Below are positions 1 through 7,654 of a DNA stretch of 40,754 bases, in pieces (positions within the stretch are counted from its first letter, which is position 1; each line of letters starts with the position of its first letter). A model generated the notes under the pieces. The model was not told the origin of the DNA, did not search any database, and worked only from the letters and a program-made list of their open reading frames with translations. The position numbers were made by a program, and so were the translations under genes. Source of the stretch: Oscillospiraceae bacterium (GTDB taxonomy: Bacteria > Bacillota > Clostridia > Oscillospirales > CAG-272); the NCBI GenBank assembly GCA_015064805.1, contig SVRN01000018.1:1-40754 (forward strand), in the 5' to 3' direction.

Positions 1-269
1 TGATCAACCCTGCGGCTAAGGTGCATTGGCTGGCCTTTCTGTATGCCGTTCCTGCCTCTTGCGTGCTTTGGCTGATCTTTAACTCGGTTTGGTTCAATCG
101 CCGTCGCAATTTCTGGATCGTGTCGTTCCTTATGTGGTCCGTGCTGGCCTCGATCCACGTCAGCTTTATGGTCTTCGGCATTCCCGAGGTGTGGCTGCTT
201 TATATTCTCGGCGCACCCGGGCAGGCGATCATTCTCGTTTGGTCGAGACTGTTTAAACGAATGAAATAA
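1..269 (+). CDS. Hypothetical membrane protein, C-terminal part (cut by window edge)
   Basis: The reading frame is open from the first bases of the window, so the gene begins upstream and only about 88 C-terminal codons are visible. A GTG at 21 could act as a start, but no ribosome binding site precedes it, so I treat the gene as truncated. The visible part has three hydrophobic stretches (roughly WLAFLY to NSVWF, FWIVSF to VFGIP, and VWLLYI to LVWSR) and ends in a basic tail, RLFKRMK. It looks like the last three helices of an integral membrane protein. I do not recognise the family. It ends 18 bp before a strong shared terminator hairpin and converges on the acyltransferase operon on the other strand. 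Confidence 0.6.
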   Translation, partial: INPAAKVHWLAFLYAVPASCVLWLIFNSVWFNRRRNFWIVSFLMWSVLASIHVSFMVFGIPEVWLLYILGAPGQAIILVWSRLFKRMK

Positions 270-286
270 TTCCCGTGCATAAAGGA

Positions 287-330
287 TGATGCGGAAATGG
301 TTTTCACCGTTTCCGCATCAATTTTATTTT
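287..330. terminator. Bidirectional intrinsic terminator
   Basis: Inverted repeat of 14 pairs including one G-T (287-300 with 307-320) around a 6-base loop. A T-rich tract follows on the plus strand and an A/T stretch on the other side. It separates the truncated membrane gene from the convergent three-gene operon ending at 346. Confidence 0.75.
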
Positions 331-345
331 ATGGAGTTGGTATAG

Positions 346-918
346 TCAATTTTGTTTTTTCAAACTGCGCAGATAAATATTGCGAAGCGGCACCGTGTTA
401 AAGCGCAGAACCGCCACGGGCAAAAGGCTCAGGATCATATTGACCAGGGCGATAGGATAGGCAATGGCAGGAGAAGAGCACCAAGGCAACAGAACGATCA
501 GAAAGCCGAGCAGGGCATTGGCCAAATGAATGGCCACACCGTAGTTGGATTCCAGCAAAAAGCGGGCGAGATAGGCGGGATCGTCAGGCGAAGTGAACTC
601 GCTTTTATGAAAGCCGGTAAAGCAGCCAAGCTCGGGAACGTGATCCTTCCACACGTTAATACCGACCCTGCGATAAAAGCTGCGCTCACGTTTACCGACG
701 GCAAATAGCCGACTGGCAGGCGCAAACCATCGCTCAGGGAGCGGCAAGCGGCGAATCAGAAGAGCGACGACGCCGTCCCACGCAATGACGGAAATCGTGC
801 CAAGCAACGTGGACAGCGCGATCATCCCCACCTGCGGCAACGACGGATCGGCAAGCAGGAGAGAATTGACGAGCGCGATCACGATCATCGCACCAACAAT
901 AATAAATATGTAAAGCAT
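346..918 (-). CDS. CrtO-like acyltransferase (glycosyl-4,4'-diaponeurosporenoate acyltransferase family)
   Basis: A 190-residue membrane protein with hydrophobic segments at about 1-22, 32-55, 128-148 and 152-172. Between them lies a charged block at 78-106 with FYRRVGINVWKDHVPELG (81-98), followed by a conserved-looking K at 105. That arrangement matches the CrtO acyltransferase family, which in Staphylococcus adds a fatty acid to a glycosylated carotenoid. No carotenoid genes are visible here, so the acceptor is probably another glycolipid; that is inference. It is the last gene of a leftward operon. Its ribosome binding site (GGAGGG) sits in the 13-bp gap after the PlsC-like gene, and a terminator follows at 287-330. 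Confidence 0.7.
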   Translation of the reverse strand: MLYIFIIVGAMIVIALVNSLLLADPSLPQVGMIALSTLLGTISVIAWDGVVALLIRRLPLPERWFAPASRLFAVGKRERSFYRRVGINVWKDHVPELGCFTGFHKSEFTSPDDPAYLARFLLESNYGVAIHLANALLGFLIVLLPWCSSPAIAYPIALVNMILSLLPVAVLRFNTVPLRNIYLRSLKKQN

Positions 919-931
919 AATCGCCCTCCGA

Positions 932-1768
932 TCATTGTTCGGTCGTGTAAGTTAACGGAATACCGTAGAATTGCTCGTAGGTCTGCTTCCACGCTTCGTA
1001 GTTGAGCTCGCACATACGCTCGGCGTTCTCGCGAGCCGTCAAGGTGGGATCGGGCTCGATGGCGGGCAAAATGTGCACCGTATAGGCTTGGATAGGGAAG
1101 CCGTCAGCGCCGATGCGATCAGTATCCTCCATGGTCAGAAAGAAGGGGAGAACGGGGGCGTTTTCCTTGGCGGCAAAATGGAACGCACCCGATTTCAAGG
1201 GACGGGGCTTGCGATAGTTCCACCACATACCCTGCTCGGGATAGATCAGGATCTTCTCGCCGCGGCCAAGTAAAACGCCGATGGCCTCGCGCAATTCGCG
1301 GAAGGCGCGGTGGTCAGCCGACAGGGGAAGCGTATTGCAATGGCGGAAGAAATAGCCGTAAAGACCGGGAAAAGAGGTGTAGTTGCCCTCGCGGATGATC
1401 TTGTACAGACGTCGTCTGCCCAGATCCTTCTGAATGGCCTTGAAGACGGCGTAGTTGTCGTAAGCGTTGAAATGATTGGCTGTGATGATCACGCCTCGAT
1501 CCTTGACGGCGCGGTAATTTTCAATGCCGCGCACCTCCTTGATCACCAGATCGCCTCGTTTGATGCATTTGTCAAAATGGCGACGCGCAACCTCGTTGGC
1601 AAACTCGCTGGCGATGCGGGAGGACAGCTTTTTCAGGGTATAATCGACCTCGCCAGGTCGCAAGGGGCGAGTCGGGGGATCGTTTTCTACGTCGCGGTCA
1701 AAATATCCCAAACGCTCGTATTCTTCGATGCGCTTTAGTACTTCCACGCGATCCGGTGCCAGTTCCAT
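932..1768 (-). CDS. PlsC-family acyltransferase (1-acyl-glycerol-3-phosphate acyltransferase-like)
   Basis: A 278-residue protein with the acyltransferase block-I motif NHFNAYD (98-104, the NHX4D catalytic pair), block III as YPEQG (176-180) and a block-IV-like APVLPFF (204-210). These define the PlsC/LPLAT superfamily, which transfers acyl chains to glycerol phosphates or other lipid head groups at the membrane. No transmembrane helix is evident; the first 60 residues are charged and helical. It is the middle gene of the operon: 23 bp after the glycosyltransferase, with a good GGAGGA site, and 13 bp before the CrtO-like gene. The substrate cannot be read from sequence. Block III has Q-G where classical PlsC has G-T-R, so it may not be the housekeeping PlsC. 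Confidence 0.8.
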   Translation of the reverse strand: MELAPDRVEVLKRIEEYERLGYFDRDVENDPPTRPLRPGEVDYTLKKLSSRIASEFANEVARRHFDKCIKRGDLVIKEVRGIENYRAVKDRGVIITANHFNAYDNYAVFKAIQKDLGRRRLYKIIREGNYTSFPGLYGYFFRHCNTLPLSADHRAFRELREAIGVLLGRGEKILIYPEQGMWWNYRKPRPLKSGAFHFAAKENAPVLPFFLTMEDTDRIGADGFPIQAYTVHILPAIEPDPTLTARENAERMCELNYEAWKQTYEQFYGIPLTYTTEQ

Positions 1769-1791
1769 GATTGGTTCCTCCAGAAAAATAA

Positions 1792-2715
1792 TCAGACGAG
1801 AATGCCGCTGCGTGCCTTGGTGGTGTCGCTCAAGGCCTGCGCGACGAGATTTTCATATTGCAGCTGATCGTTGGCGATCTGCGCGTCGCTGTAGCCGTCG
1901 CGCATGGCGTACAGCATGTCGGCGTAGGGAGTCATCTTTGCGTAGTGCCAAAAGTCCTCCTCAAAGCGGACGCCCTTATAATGCCAGGGCTTCCAGTTGA
2001 TCTTGTAGTGAATGATGTTGACGGGGGTGTCGACGAGAGCGTCGTAGCAGGCCGTTTTATTCCATCCGGAGTCAAGCATAAGGAAATCTCCGCGGCAGAG
2101 CACGTTGAGATAGTCCTGATCCTGTGTAACGCGGAAGGTGCGGCGGCCGAGAATCTCGACGAATTGCTCCTCAAGCGCGACGCGGCGCATTTTTTCAAGG
2201 TTCATGACCAGAATGCCCGCACTGAAATATTCGTTGCGGGGAACCTCCAGCACGGCCTCCACGTAGGTGCCGAACACGTCTACCATGAGCATGACCTCCT
2301 CGGGAGCGGCGGCCAGAATATTGTCACCCAGCGCAACGTTATACAACTGCGAAATATCGCCCTTGACAACGATGTCACAGTCCAGATACAAGCCGCGCTC
2401 GTACTGGGGGAACAGAGCGGGGATGAAAAAGCGGTAGTAAGTCGTCTTGGTGTAATAGTCACGCAGGTGAAGCATATCTCCGAATGCATCCAGCTTGCGT
2501 GTGACGTTGATTGTTTCAACGGAGACGTTGTCGGTGGCCATGCCGCAAAGGACGGCGGTGTTGTATTCGTTGAGCTTGTCGATCAGAATATAGATATTGT
2601 ATTGATAATCAGGCGACGCGTTGTCGATCAGCGAGCGCATGGAAACGGCGAGGTAGGGGGCGTAATTGTCGTCAACGGCGAAGAAAATCGGTATGATAGG
2701 CTTTGCGGGGTTCAT
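1792..2715 (-). CDS. Glycosyltransferase family 8 protein
   Basis: A 307-residue enzyme of the GT8 (LgtC/glycogenin-like) fold. It begins with IPIFFAVDDNYAPYLAVS (8-25, nucleotide-sugar binding) and carries the metal-binding DxD as DCD (112-114). It has SAGILVMNLEKM in the middle and NIIHYKINWKPW near the end (233-244), the family's HxxxxKPW signature. Retaining GT8 enzymes transfer glucose or galactose from a UDP-sugar. A longer frame opens at 2859, but the ATG at 2715 has a proper AAAGGAA site and lies downstream of the mapped promoter, so I use it. It leads an operon with two acyltransferases, which suggests synthesis of an acylated glycolipid or acylated surface glycan. Confidence 0.85.
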   Translation of the reverse strand: MNPAKPIIPIFFAVDDNYAPYLAVSMRSLIDNASPDYQYNIYILIDKLNEYNTAVLCGMATDNVSVETINVTRKLDAFGDMLHLRDYYTKTTYYRFFIPALFPQYERGLYLDCDIVVKGDISQLYNVALGDNILAAAPEEVMLMVDVFGTYVEAVLEVPRNEYFSAGILVMNLEKMRRVALEEQFVEILGRRTFRVTQDQDYLNVLCRGDFLMLDSGWNKTACYDALVDTPVNIIHYKINWKPWHYKGVRFEEDFWHYAKMTPYADMLYAMRDGYSDAQIANDQLQYENLVAQALSDTTKARSGILV

Positions 2716-2767
2716 AAGAGTAATTCCTTTCGTTCGGTCGCGCATACCGATGCGCTTTCGATACTTT

Positions 2768-2796
2768 ATTATATAATACCTGCCCCAAAAGGTCAA
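2768..2796 (-). promoter_or_regulatory. Sigma-A promoter of the GT8 operon
   Basis: On the minus strand TTGACC (2791-2796), a 17-bp spacer, then a perfect TATAAT (2768-2773). Transcription should start near 2761. A pair of 9-bp direct repeats lies further upstream (2839-2869). Confidence 0.8.
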
Positions 2797-2838
2797 GAAA
2801 CCGTTGCCTTGCCTGCCTCTACGCTCCAATAAATGGGT

Positions 2839-2878
2839 GTCTACCCCAACTCTACGCACAGTCTACCCCGAGTAGAGT
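2839..2878 (-). repeat. Direct-repeat array upstream of the GT8 promoter, possible activator site
   Basis: GTCTACCCC occurs twice (2839-2847 and 2861-2869), start-to-start distance 22 bp, about two helical turns. It is overlapped by an inverted repeat ACTCTAC / GTAGAGT (2849-2855 and 2872-2878). The array lies about 43-80 bp upstream of the -35 box of the GT8 operon, where a transcription activator would bind. No regulator can be assigned. Confidence 0.45.
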
Positions 2879-2911
2879 GCCCGTTTGGGAGGAAATTGGG
2901 GTGAAAAACAG

Positions 2912-2945
2912 AAAAAAGGACTGCAAAATGCAGTCCTTTTTTCTT
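2912..2945 (-). terminator. Intrinsic terminator of rplS
   Basis: Stem AAGGACTGCA / TGCAGTCCTT (2916-2925 with 2929-2938) with a 3-base loop. On the minus strand it is followed by six T residues (complement of 2912-2917). It lies about 16 bp past the rplS stop; the T-run on the other side makes it potentially bidirectional. Confidence 0.85.
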
Positions 2946-2960
2946 CGTGTTACGGAAGAA

Positions 2961-3302
2961 TTACTTCTTTTCCTTAACCTTGGAATCCTTACCGATCTTG
3001 TCACGCAGGTAGTACAGCTTAGCGCGTCTTACCTTACCGTAACGGATGATGTCGACCTTAACAACGTTAGGGGAGTGGATGGGGAATACCTTCTCCACGC
3101 CGCAGCCGTAGGAAATACGTCTGACGGTAAAGGTCTCGGAGATGCCGCCGCCGTTCTTGGCGATAACGGTACCTTCGAACATCTGGATTCTCTCACGGGT
3201 ACCCTCAACGATCTTGTTGTGGATACGAACGGTGTCACCGATGTTAATTTCGGGCACCTCAGTCTTCAGTTGCTCGTTTGTAAAAGCTTTGATCAGATCC
3301 AT
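2961..3302 (-). CDS. rplS: 50S ribosomal protein L19
   Basis: A 113-residue protein with the L19 hallmarks: [16 protein letters not shown] near the start, then [36 protein letters not shown] and the C-terminal [12 protein letters not shown]19 sits at the 30S-50S interface and stabilises intersubunit bridges. Length is normal for the family. The ATG at 3302 follows a GAGGAGG site. The gene stands alone, with its own promoter, leader and terminator; the frequent partners rimM and trmD are not adjacent. Confidence 0.97.
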   Translation of the reverse strand: MDLIKAFTNEQLKTEVPEINIGDTVRIHNKIVEGTRERIQMFEGTVIAKNGGGISETFTVRRISYGCGVEKVFPIHSPNVVKVDIIRYGKVRRAKLYYLRDKIGKDSKVKEKK

Positions 3303-3395
3303 CGTAAAGCCCTCCTCGTATTATCCGGATGTTCATGCGAGCATTGCAGCGGACCATCCTTTCCCCATGCAGGCGATGCACTTACGCACAGAGTG
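3303..3395 (-). ncRNA. Candidate L19 ribosomal-protein leader
   Basis: The 5' leader of rplS is about 90 nt long. On the minus strand it has a first hairpin TTGCAC / GTGCA and then a helix GGATG / CATCC (3355-3359 with 3327-3331) enclosing the segment GGTCCGCTGC. The Rfam L19 leader family of Firmicutes has this layout between promoter and rplS and, as I recall it, a similar core sequence; L19 is thought to bind it and repress its own synthesis. The match is from memory and not a covariance-model hit. Confidence 0.5.
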
Positions 3396-3400
3396 CAACT

Positions 3401-3429
3401 ATTATATCATAGTTCTTTTGAAATTGCAA
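3401..3429 (-). promoter_or_regulatory. rplS: Sigma-A promoter of rplS
   Basis: On the minus strand TTGCAA (3424-3429), 17-bp spacer, TATAAT (3401-3406), with an extended -10 TG one base upstream. It lies in the 156-bp gap between the flippase stop and rplS. Confidence 0.8.
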
Positions 3430-3458
3430 TACCTTTTTTGAAATTTTTTCGGTATTTT

Positions 3459-4925
3459 TTAAGTTTTTTGACGTCTTTGGCGCAAGAGCTGAAGCACGCT
3501 GCGAAGCAGATAGGGCGCGTCGATCAGCGCAAGAGCAAAGCAAAGTCCAAGCGAGTACCAGATCCAGCCCGAAACGGCCAGCGTCATAATGGTACAAAGC
3601 GCACCAAGCAGAATGAAATTGAGCGACAGCCAGATCAGCGGCACGCGGAAGGGGATGAAACGGCGGGCGTGGATCAGGCGAATGAGGAATACAAGCAGAT
3701 AAGAGATCAGCGTGGCAACGGCCGCGCCCATAGGGCCCATGTCGGGGATCAAGACGAAATTCAAGACGATATTGCCAAGCGCGCCGACGAGTGAGGTGAG
3801 CATGGTGGCCGTGCCGCGGCACTCGACCATGTAGACCGAGCCAACGAAATTGGACAGCGCCGACAGCGCGGTTGCCAACAGCAAAACGGGAATGTACTGC
3901 CAAGCCTCGGCGAAGGATTCGTCGAACAAGATCATTGCCATCGGGCGGGTCAGAAGGATCAAACCGCCTGCTGCCAGCAGAAGAAACGCACCGTAGCCGC
4001 GGAAAATCTTGGAGAAAAAGGCAGTCAGGGAACGGCGGCGCTCGTCCGCTTGCTCTTGCGTTTCGGTGTCGGTTGCTTTGCGTCCCGCAACCACGGCCGA
4101 GAACTGCCAGGCATCCATGAAAATGCCGCAGGCGATGGTCAGAATGTTGGGGATCTTGTAAGCGGCCGCGTACAGACCGTTTTGCGCCTCACCCCAAAAA
4201 TGTGTGACCATGTAGCGGTCGGAGACGTTGGTGATCCACCAGCAAAGCGTGGCGGGAATGAGGGGCAGAGAGTAGCGCAGCATGGCGCGTACCGTCGTGC
4301 GGCTCGCCTCCCCGGGACGCAGATATTGTCCCAGCTTGCAGTAAAAGAACAAAAACAGCGAGGTGATCAGGTCAGCCGCGATGACGCTCAGGACGTAGCC
4401 CGTCAGCCCCATGGATAGCGGTAGAAGGAACAAAAGATTAAATCCGATGTTCAGCGCCGTGTTCAGCAGCCCCTGAATGGCAAACAAACGGTAATTGCCC
4501 TGCGCGCGGACGAAATCGGAGCAGAGATAGTGGAAATTGGCGCACAGCACGTAAAGCAGGATCAGCCAGACGTAGTCCGAAAAATAGGGAATGGCGAACA
4601 AAATGGGCGAGAGCAGCGCAAAGCCCATGGAGGCAAGGGCGAGAATGGTCATGCCCGAGCTGAATACGTCGCTCATCTCCTGCTTGCTCCGCGCCTCGGC
4701 GGCGAAGCGGAAGAAGCCGCTGGAAAGACCTGCGCAGGCGATGGGAATGAGGAAATTGCAAAGGCTGGTGATCAGATCGGCCGTGCCGAACTCCTCTTTG
4801 GTGAGAACGGCGGTGTAAAAACGAACGAGCAAAAAGACCAGCACCTTGGAGCCTAGCCGCCCTACGGTCAGCGCCGTGGTGTTGCGGGCCAGTTGCCTGC
4901 CTTGCGTATTGGTTGTCGTTGCCAT
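3459..4925 (-). CDS. Polysaccharide flippase of the MOP superfamily (Wzx/MurJ/SpoVB-like)
   Basis: A 488-residue polytopic membrane protein with about 12-14 hydrophobic helices. It begins with the typical LARNTTALTVGRLGSKVLVF and has the LVRFYTAVLTKEEFGTADL segment seen in oligosaccharide flippases. Such proteins move undecaprenyl-linked oligosaccharides or lipid II-type precursors across the membrane; the cargo is unknown. The frame is open to an ATG at 4964, but the ATG at 4925 (MATTTN) has a clear AAGGTGAG site seven bases upstream, so I start there. It has its own promoter at 4996-5024 and no obvious terminator; rplS begins just downstream from its own promoter. The GT8/acyltransferase operon further on could supply its substrate, but nothing visible links them. 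Confidence 0.85.
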   Translation of the reverse strand: MATTTNTQGRQLARNTTALTVGRLGSKVLVFLLVRFYTAVLTKEEFGTADLITSLCNFLIPIACAGLSSGFFRFAAEARSKQEMSDVFSSGMTILALASMGFALLSPILFAIPYFSDYVWLILLYVLCANFHYLCSDFVRAQGNYRLFAIQGLLNTALNIGFNLLFLLPLSMGLTGYVLSVIAADLITSLFLFFYCKLGQYLRPGEASRTTVRAMLRYSLPLIPATLCWWITNVSDRYMVTHFWGEAQNGLYAAAYKIPNILTIACGIFMDAWQFSAVVAGRKATDTETQEQADERRRSLTAFFSKIFRGYGAFLLLAAGGLILLTRPMAMILFDESFAEAWQYIPVLLLATALSALSNFVGSVYMVECRGTATMLTSLVGALGNIVLNFVLIPDMGPMGAAVATLISYLLVFLIRLIHARRFIPFRVPLIWLSLNFILLGALCTIMTLAVSGWIWYSLGLCFALALIDAPYLLRSVLQLLRQRRQKT

Positions 4926-4995
4926 GCTCTCACCTTCCATTTTTGTGTTCTCGTAGGGGCGCATTCCATATGCGTCCGTATAGTAATTTCAATTT

Positions 4996-5024
4996 AGTAT
5001 AGCACAATTTCTTGAAAAAAGCAA
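4996..5024 (-). promoter_or_regulatory. Sigma-A promoter of the flippase gene
   Basis: On the minus strand TTGCTT (5019-5024), 17-bp spacer, TATACT (4996-5001) with an extended -10 TG. It is divergent from the sigma-factor promoter about 65 bp away. Confidence 0.75.
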
Positions 5025-5063
5025 CGGATGTTGCGCAAACTTTCCCACAAGAGAGAAAAAATA

Positions 5064-5072
5064 TGATATAAT
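5064..5072 (+). promoter_or_regulatory. Extended -10 promoter of the first sigma/partner module
   Basis: TGATATAAT is a perfect TATAAT (5067-5072) with an extended -10 TG. No acceptable -35 hexamer lies 16-18 bp upstream, so recognition would depend on the extended -10. I could not find an ECF-style -35/-10 pair here. Confidence 0.55.
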
Positions 5073-5157
5073 GAAAAAAAGACGTGACCACGCGCCGGTT
5101 TTGTCGAGTAGAGGAGTAGCAAGCCTTCGCAACATTCGACAAAGAAAGGAGATTACT

Positions 5158-5718
5158 ATGGACGACAACACGATCGTAGAGCTGTACTGGCAAAGAGACG
5201 AGCAGGCCATTGCCGCCACGCGCGACAAATACGGCCGCTACTGCTACGCCATTGCCTACGGCATCCTGCACAGCGCTCCCGATGCCGAGGAGTGCGAAAA
5301 CGATACCTATCTTGACGCGTGGAACGCAATGCCACCCCACAGACCGAGTCTGCTCAAAACCTTTCTCGGTAAGATCACCCGCCGCATCTCGCTCGACCGT
5401 CTCAAACGGCAGACGGCCGACAAGCGGGGCGGAGGAGAGGTGTCGCTGACGCTGGACGAGCTGCACGAGTGCATCCCCGACAACACCCAAATTGACGAAC
5501 AACTGCGCGAGGAGGAGCTGGCGCAGGCCATCGACGCCTTTTTGCGCACGTTGGACGACGACACCCGCCGCGTCTTTTTGCGCCGCTATTGGTATTTTGA
5601 TTCCGTCAAGGCGATCGCCCGCCGCTATGGATTTGGACAGAGCAAGGTCAAAATGATGCTGCACCGCACCCGCGAGAGCTTGCGCGATTATCTTGCAAAG
5701 GAGGGCATATTTGTATGA
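5158..5718 (+). CDS. ECF-type RNA polymerase sigma factor (module 1)
   Basis: A 186-residue sigma-70-family protein with only regions 2 and 4. Region 2 is about residues 6-75, with DAEECENDTYLDAWNAMPP in place of the more usual DAEDLVQ-type block. Region 4 is about 125-180 and includes RVFLRRYWYFDSVKAIARRY and a helix-turn-helix ending KVKMMLHRTRESLRDYL. The ATG at 5158 has AAAGGAG seven bases before it; an in-frame ATG at 5071 lies inside the promoter and is rejected. Its stop overlaps the start of the next gene (ATGA), so the two are translationally coupled, as is common for sigma and anti-sigma factors. Target promoters cannot be predicted from this window. Confidence 0.9.
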   Translation: MDDNTIVELYWQRDEQAIAATRDKYGRYCYAIAYGILHSAPDAEECENDTYLDAWNAMPPHRPSLLKTFLGKITRRISLDRLKRQTADKRGGGEVSLTLDELHECIPDNTQIDEQLREEELAQAIDAFLRTLDDDTRRVFLRRYWYFDSVKAIARRYGFGQSKVKMMLHRTRESLRDYLAKEGIFV

Positions 5719-7031
5719 AAAATGAAGAATTGTTGCAGGACGCGATCGGTATGATCGGAGACGACCTGATCGCGGATGCCGATGATATTGACGACGCCGA
5801 CCGTCGCCCCCGCCGCCCCATCATCATCCGCTGGAGCGCCGTTGCGTGCGCCTGCTTGGCGGTGATTGTTTGCCTGGGCGCTATCTTGGGAGGCTCGAAA
5901 ACGCCCATTGAGCCATGGATTCCGACGGGCGAGCCTTGGCGGCCTGAAACTGGCGATCACGTCAAGGAAATGAGCTTGGAGGCAGATATACTCAAAGACC
6001 TCTTTTTGACATACTTGGATGGGACGAATGCCTATGTGAAAAGGTATGCACCCCATATAGGAGCGTTGGCTGTTTCCCCCATCCCGCAGACCGAGTATCT
6101 GCCAATTTACCAAGAACAATACGAAGAAGGGGACTCGGAGGAGCTGGAAGCCTTTATCCAAAAATATCTGGCAGCGGCGAATGAGCTTTACGGTTATGAC
6201 GTATGGGAATATAAAATCGAGGAAGACGAAGACGTATACGACTCATCGTACTATTTAGCCGAATTGGAGCAAAACGACGGTTCCAGATTAACGTTCCTAT
6301 CCTACGGAAATGAGCTCCGCTTTCATAATTGGCCCGACTACCATGATGGAAGATTTCAATTTCGCGGGGAATATATCTCCATTTTGGGCAGCGATACGGA
6401 TGAGCAGATCAAAGAAAAGCTTTCCGATCTGATTGCGCATGTGGATCGGACGCTACAAAAGAACTATTCCGATATTTGCATTGAAAAGTATTACAATGAT
6501 TCCAGATTGAGTCAGGTGGCCATATATCTTTATAATGCTGAGGATACGGAGCCGCCCGAAATTTTTGAAAATTATCCTATAGGTTCTGACTACATCTTAT
6601 TGCGATTTTTTACAAATAATGATGTCTCAATATTTGATCAGGACACAAGTGGCGAGGTCTTTTTGCGCTGGATGGACTACTGCGAATATGAAAACGGAAA
6701 ATTTTCTGTCATTGGCAAATCCCGCATGCTGACGCTTGACGAAGCGGAAGAACTCTTGGCCAAGGGCTACGTCTTCGGCGGTCATTCCTGCAAGCTATGT
6801 ATGGCCGAGCAGAAAAAGGTGGATTTCACGGAATATGACGCCGTTTCCTTTGAGTATGTCCACGGGGAAAATGGCATGGTCGTTCCGTTCTACACCTTCT
6901 ATAAGCACCTTGGTGCGAGTGAATACGACAAGACGGGATGGATGCAGGAGTTCGCCAAAACCTACGTCCCTGCCGTCGAAATCGAGGGGCTGGAGGAGTA
7001 TTTTGATATGCAGGCGGAGAAACACAAATAA
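5715..7031 (+). CDS. Single-pass membrane partner of the module 1 sigma factor (putative anti-sigma/sensor)
   Basis: A 438-residue protein overlapping the sigma gene by 4 bp. It has a short acidic cytoplasmic part (1-35, MKNEELLQDAIGMIGDDLIA...), one transmembrane helix (about 40-60, WSAVACACLAVIVCLGAILG) and a large extracytoplasmic part. The ectodomain has no motif I recognise; near its end is a CKLC pair in GGHSCKLCMAEQKKVD. The N-terminus is too short for a classical ZAS zinc anti-sigma domain. Position and topology suggest an anti-sigma factor or sensor; this is inference. The part beyond the helix, from about 5970, is noticeably more AT-rich than the sigma gene. The second module downstream repeats the same anchor sequence. 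Confidence 0.7.
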   Translation: MKNEELLQDAIGMIGDDLIADADDIDDADRRPRRPIIIRWSAVACACLAVIVCLGAILGGSKTPIEPWIPTGEPWRPETGDHVKEMSLEADILKDLFLTYLDGTNAYVKRYAPHIGALAVSPIPQTEYLPIYQEQYEEGDSEELEAFIQKYLAAANELYGYDVWEYKIEEDEDVYDSSYYLAELEQNDGSRLTFLSYGNELRFHNWPDYHDGRFQFRGEYISILGSDTDEQIKEKLSDLIAHVDRTLQKNYSDICIEKYYNDSRLSQVAIYLYNAEDTEPPEIFENYPIGSDYILLRFFTNNDVSIFDQDTSGEVFLRWMDYCEYENGKFSVIGKSRMLTLDEAEELLAKGYVFGGHSCKLCMAEQKKVDFTEYDAVSFEYVHGENGMVVPFYTFYKHLGASEYDKTGWMQEFAKTYVPAVEIEGLEEYFDMQAEKHK

Positions 7032-7096
7032 TATTGAAGAATTTTTGAGACATTTTTCCTTTTTTGCGGAGTATATAGGTGAAAGGAGGATCGACT

Positions 7097-7654
7097 ATGG
7101 ACGATAAAATGATTATAGAGTTGTTTTTTGCACGTTCGGAATCTGCCATCGCGGCGCTGGCCGAAAAATACGGCAGGCAGTGTCATTTGGTGGCGGCCAA
7201 TATTCTGAACAACGAGCAGGATGCAGAGGAGTGCGTCAACGACGCCTACCTTGCCGCATGGAACACGATTCCGCCGCAGCGTCCCGATCCGCTGCGCACC
7301 TACATCTGCCGCCTTGTGCGAAATCTTTGCATCAAGCGCTACCATCATAACACGGCACAGCGCAGAAATTCGCACTACGATCTCGCCCTTGAGGAGCTGG
7401 CCGCGTGTATTCCGTGCGCCGAAACGGTAGAGAACGAGTACGAAAGCAAGCAGCTGACGGGGCATCTGAACCGATTCCTGGAAACGCTGGACGAGGACAG
7501 CCGTGTGATGTTCGTCCGCAGATATTGGTGCTCTGATTCCGTTGCAGAGATCGCCGCGCGCTTTGGCCGCAGACCGCATTACGTAACGGTACGCCTCTCG
7601 CGCCTGCGAGCCAAGCTGAAGCACTACTTGGAGAAGGAGGGAGTGTCGATATGA
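7097..7654 (+). CDS. ECF-type RNA polymerase sigma factor (module 2)
   Basis: A 185-residue paralogue of the sigma factor at 5158-5718. Region 2 contains DAEECVNDAYLAAWNTIPP, and region 4 contains RVMFVRRYWCSDSVAEIAARF then YVTVRLSRLRAKLKHYL. It starts MDDKMIIEL where the first starts MDDNTIVEL. The ATG at 7097 has a strong AAAGGAGG site; the upstream in-frame GTG at 7079 is part of the leader. It lies only 65 bp after module 1, and I see no convincing promoter in the gap, so it may be co-transcribed. Its stop overlaps the next start by 4 bp (ATGA), the same coupling as in module 1. Confidence 0.9.
   Translation: MDDKMIIELFFARSESAIAALAEKYGRQCHLVAANILNNEQDAEECVNDAYLAAWNTIPPQRPDPLRTYICRLVRNLCIKRYHHNTAQRRNSHYDLALEELAACIPCAETVENEYESKQLTGHLNRFLETLDEDSRVMFVRRYWCSDSVAEIAARFGRRPHYVTVRLSRLRAKLKHYLEKEGVSI

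Noticed and set aside
352-708. Plus-strand open frame over the CrtO-like gene
   Set aside because: Shadow frame on the opposite strand of a gene with clear family motifs; low-complexity basic composition.
3431-3460. Terminator for the flippase (AATACC / GGTATT)
   Set aside because: Stem of 6 bp with a 17-base loop and overlap with the rplS -35 region; too weak.
5071-5157. Longer start for the first sigma factor at 5071
   Set aside because: The ATG overlaps the -10 box and has no ribosome site; the ATG at 5158 has one.
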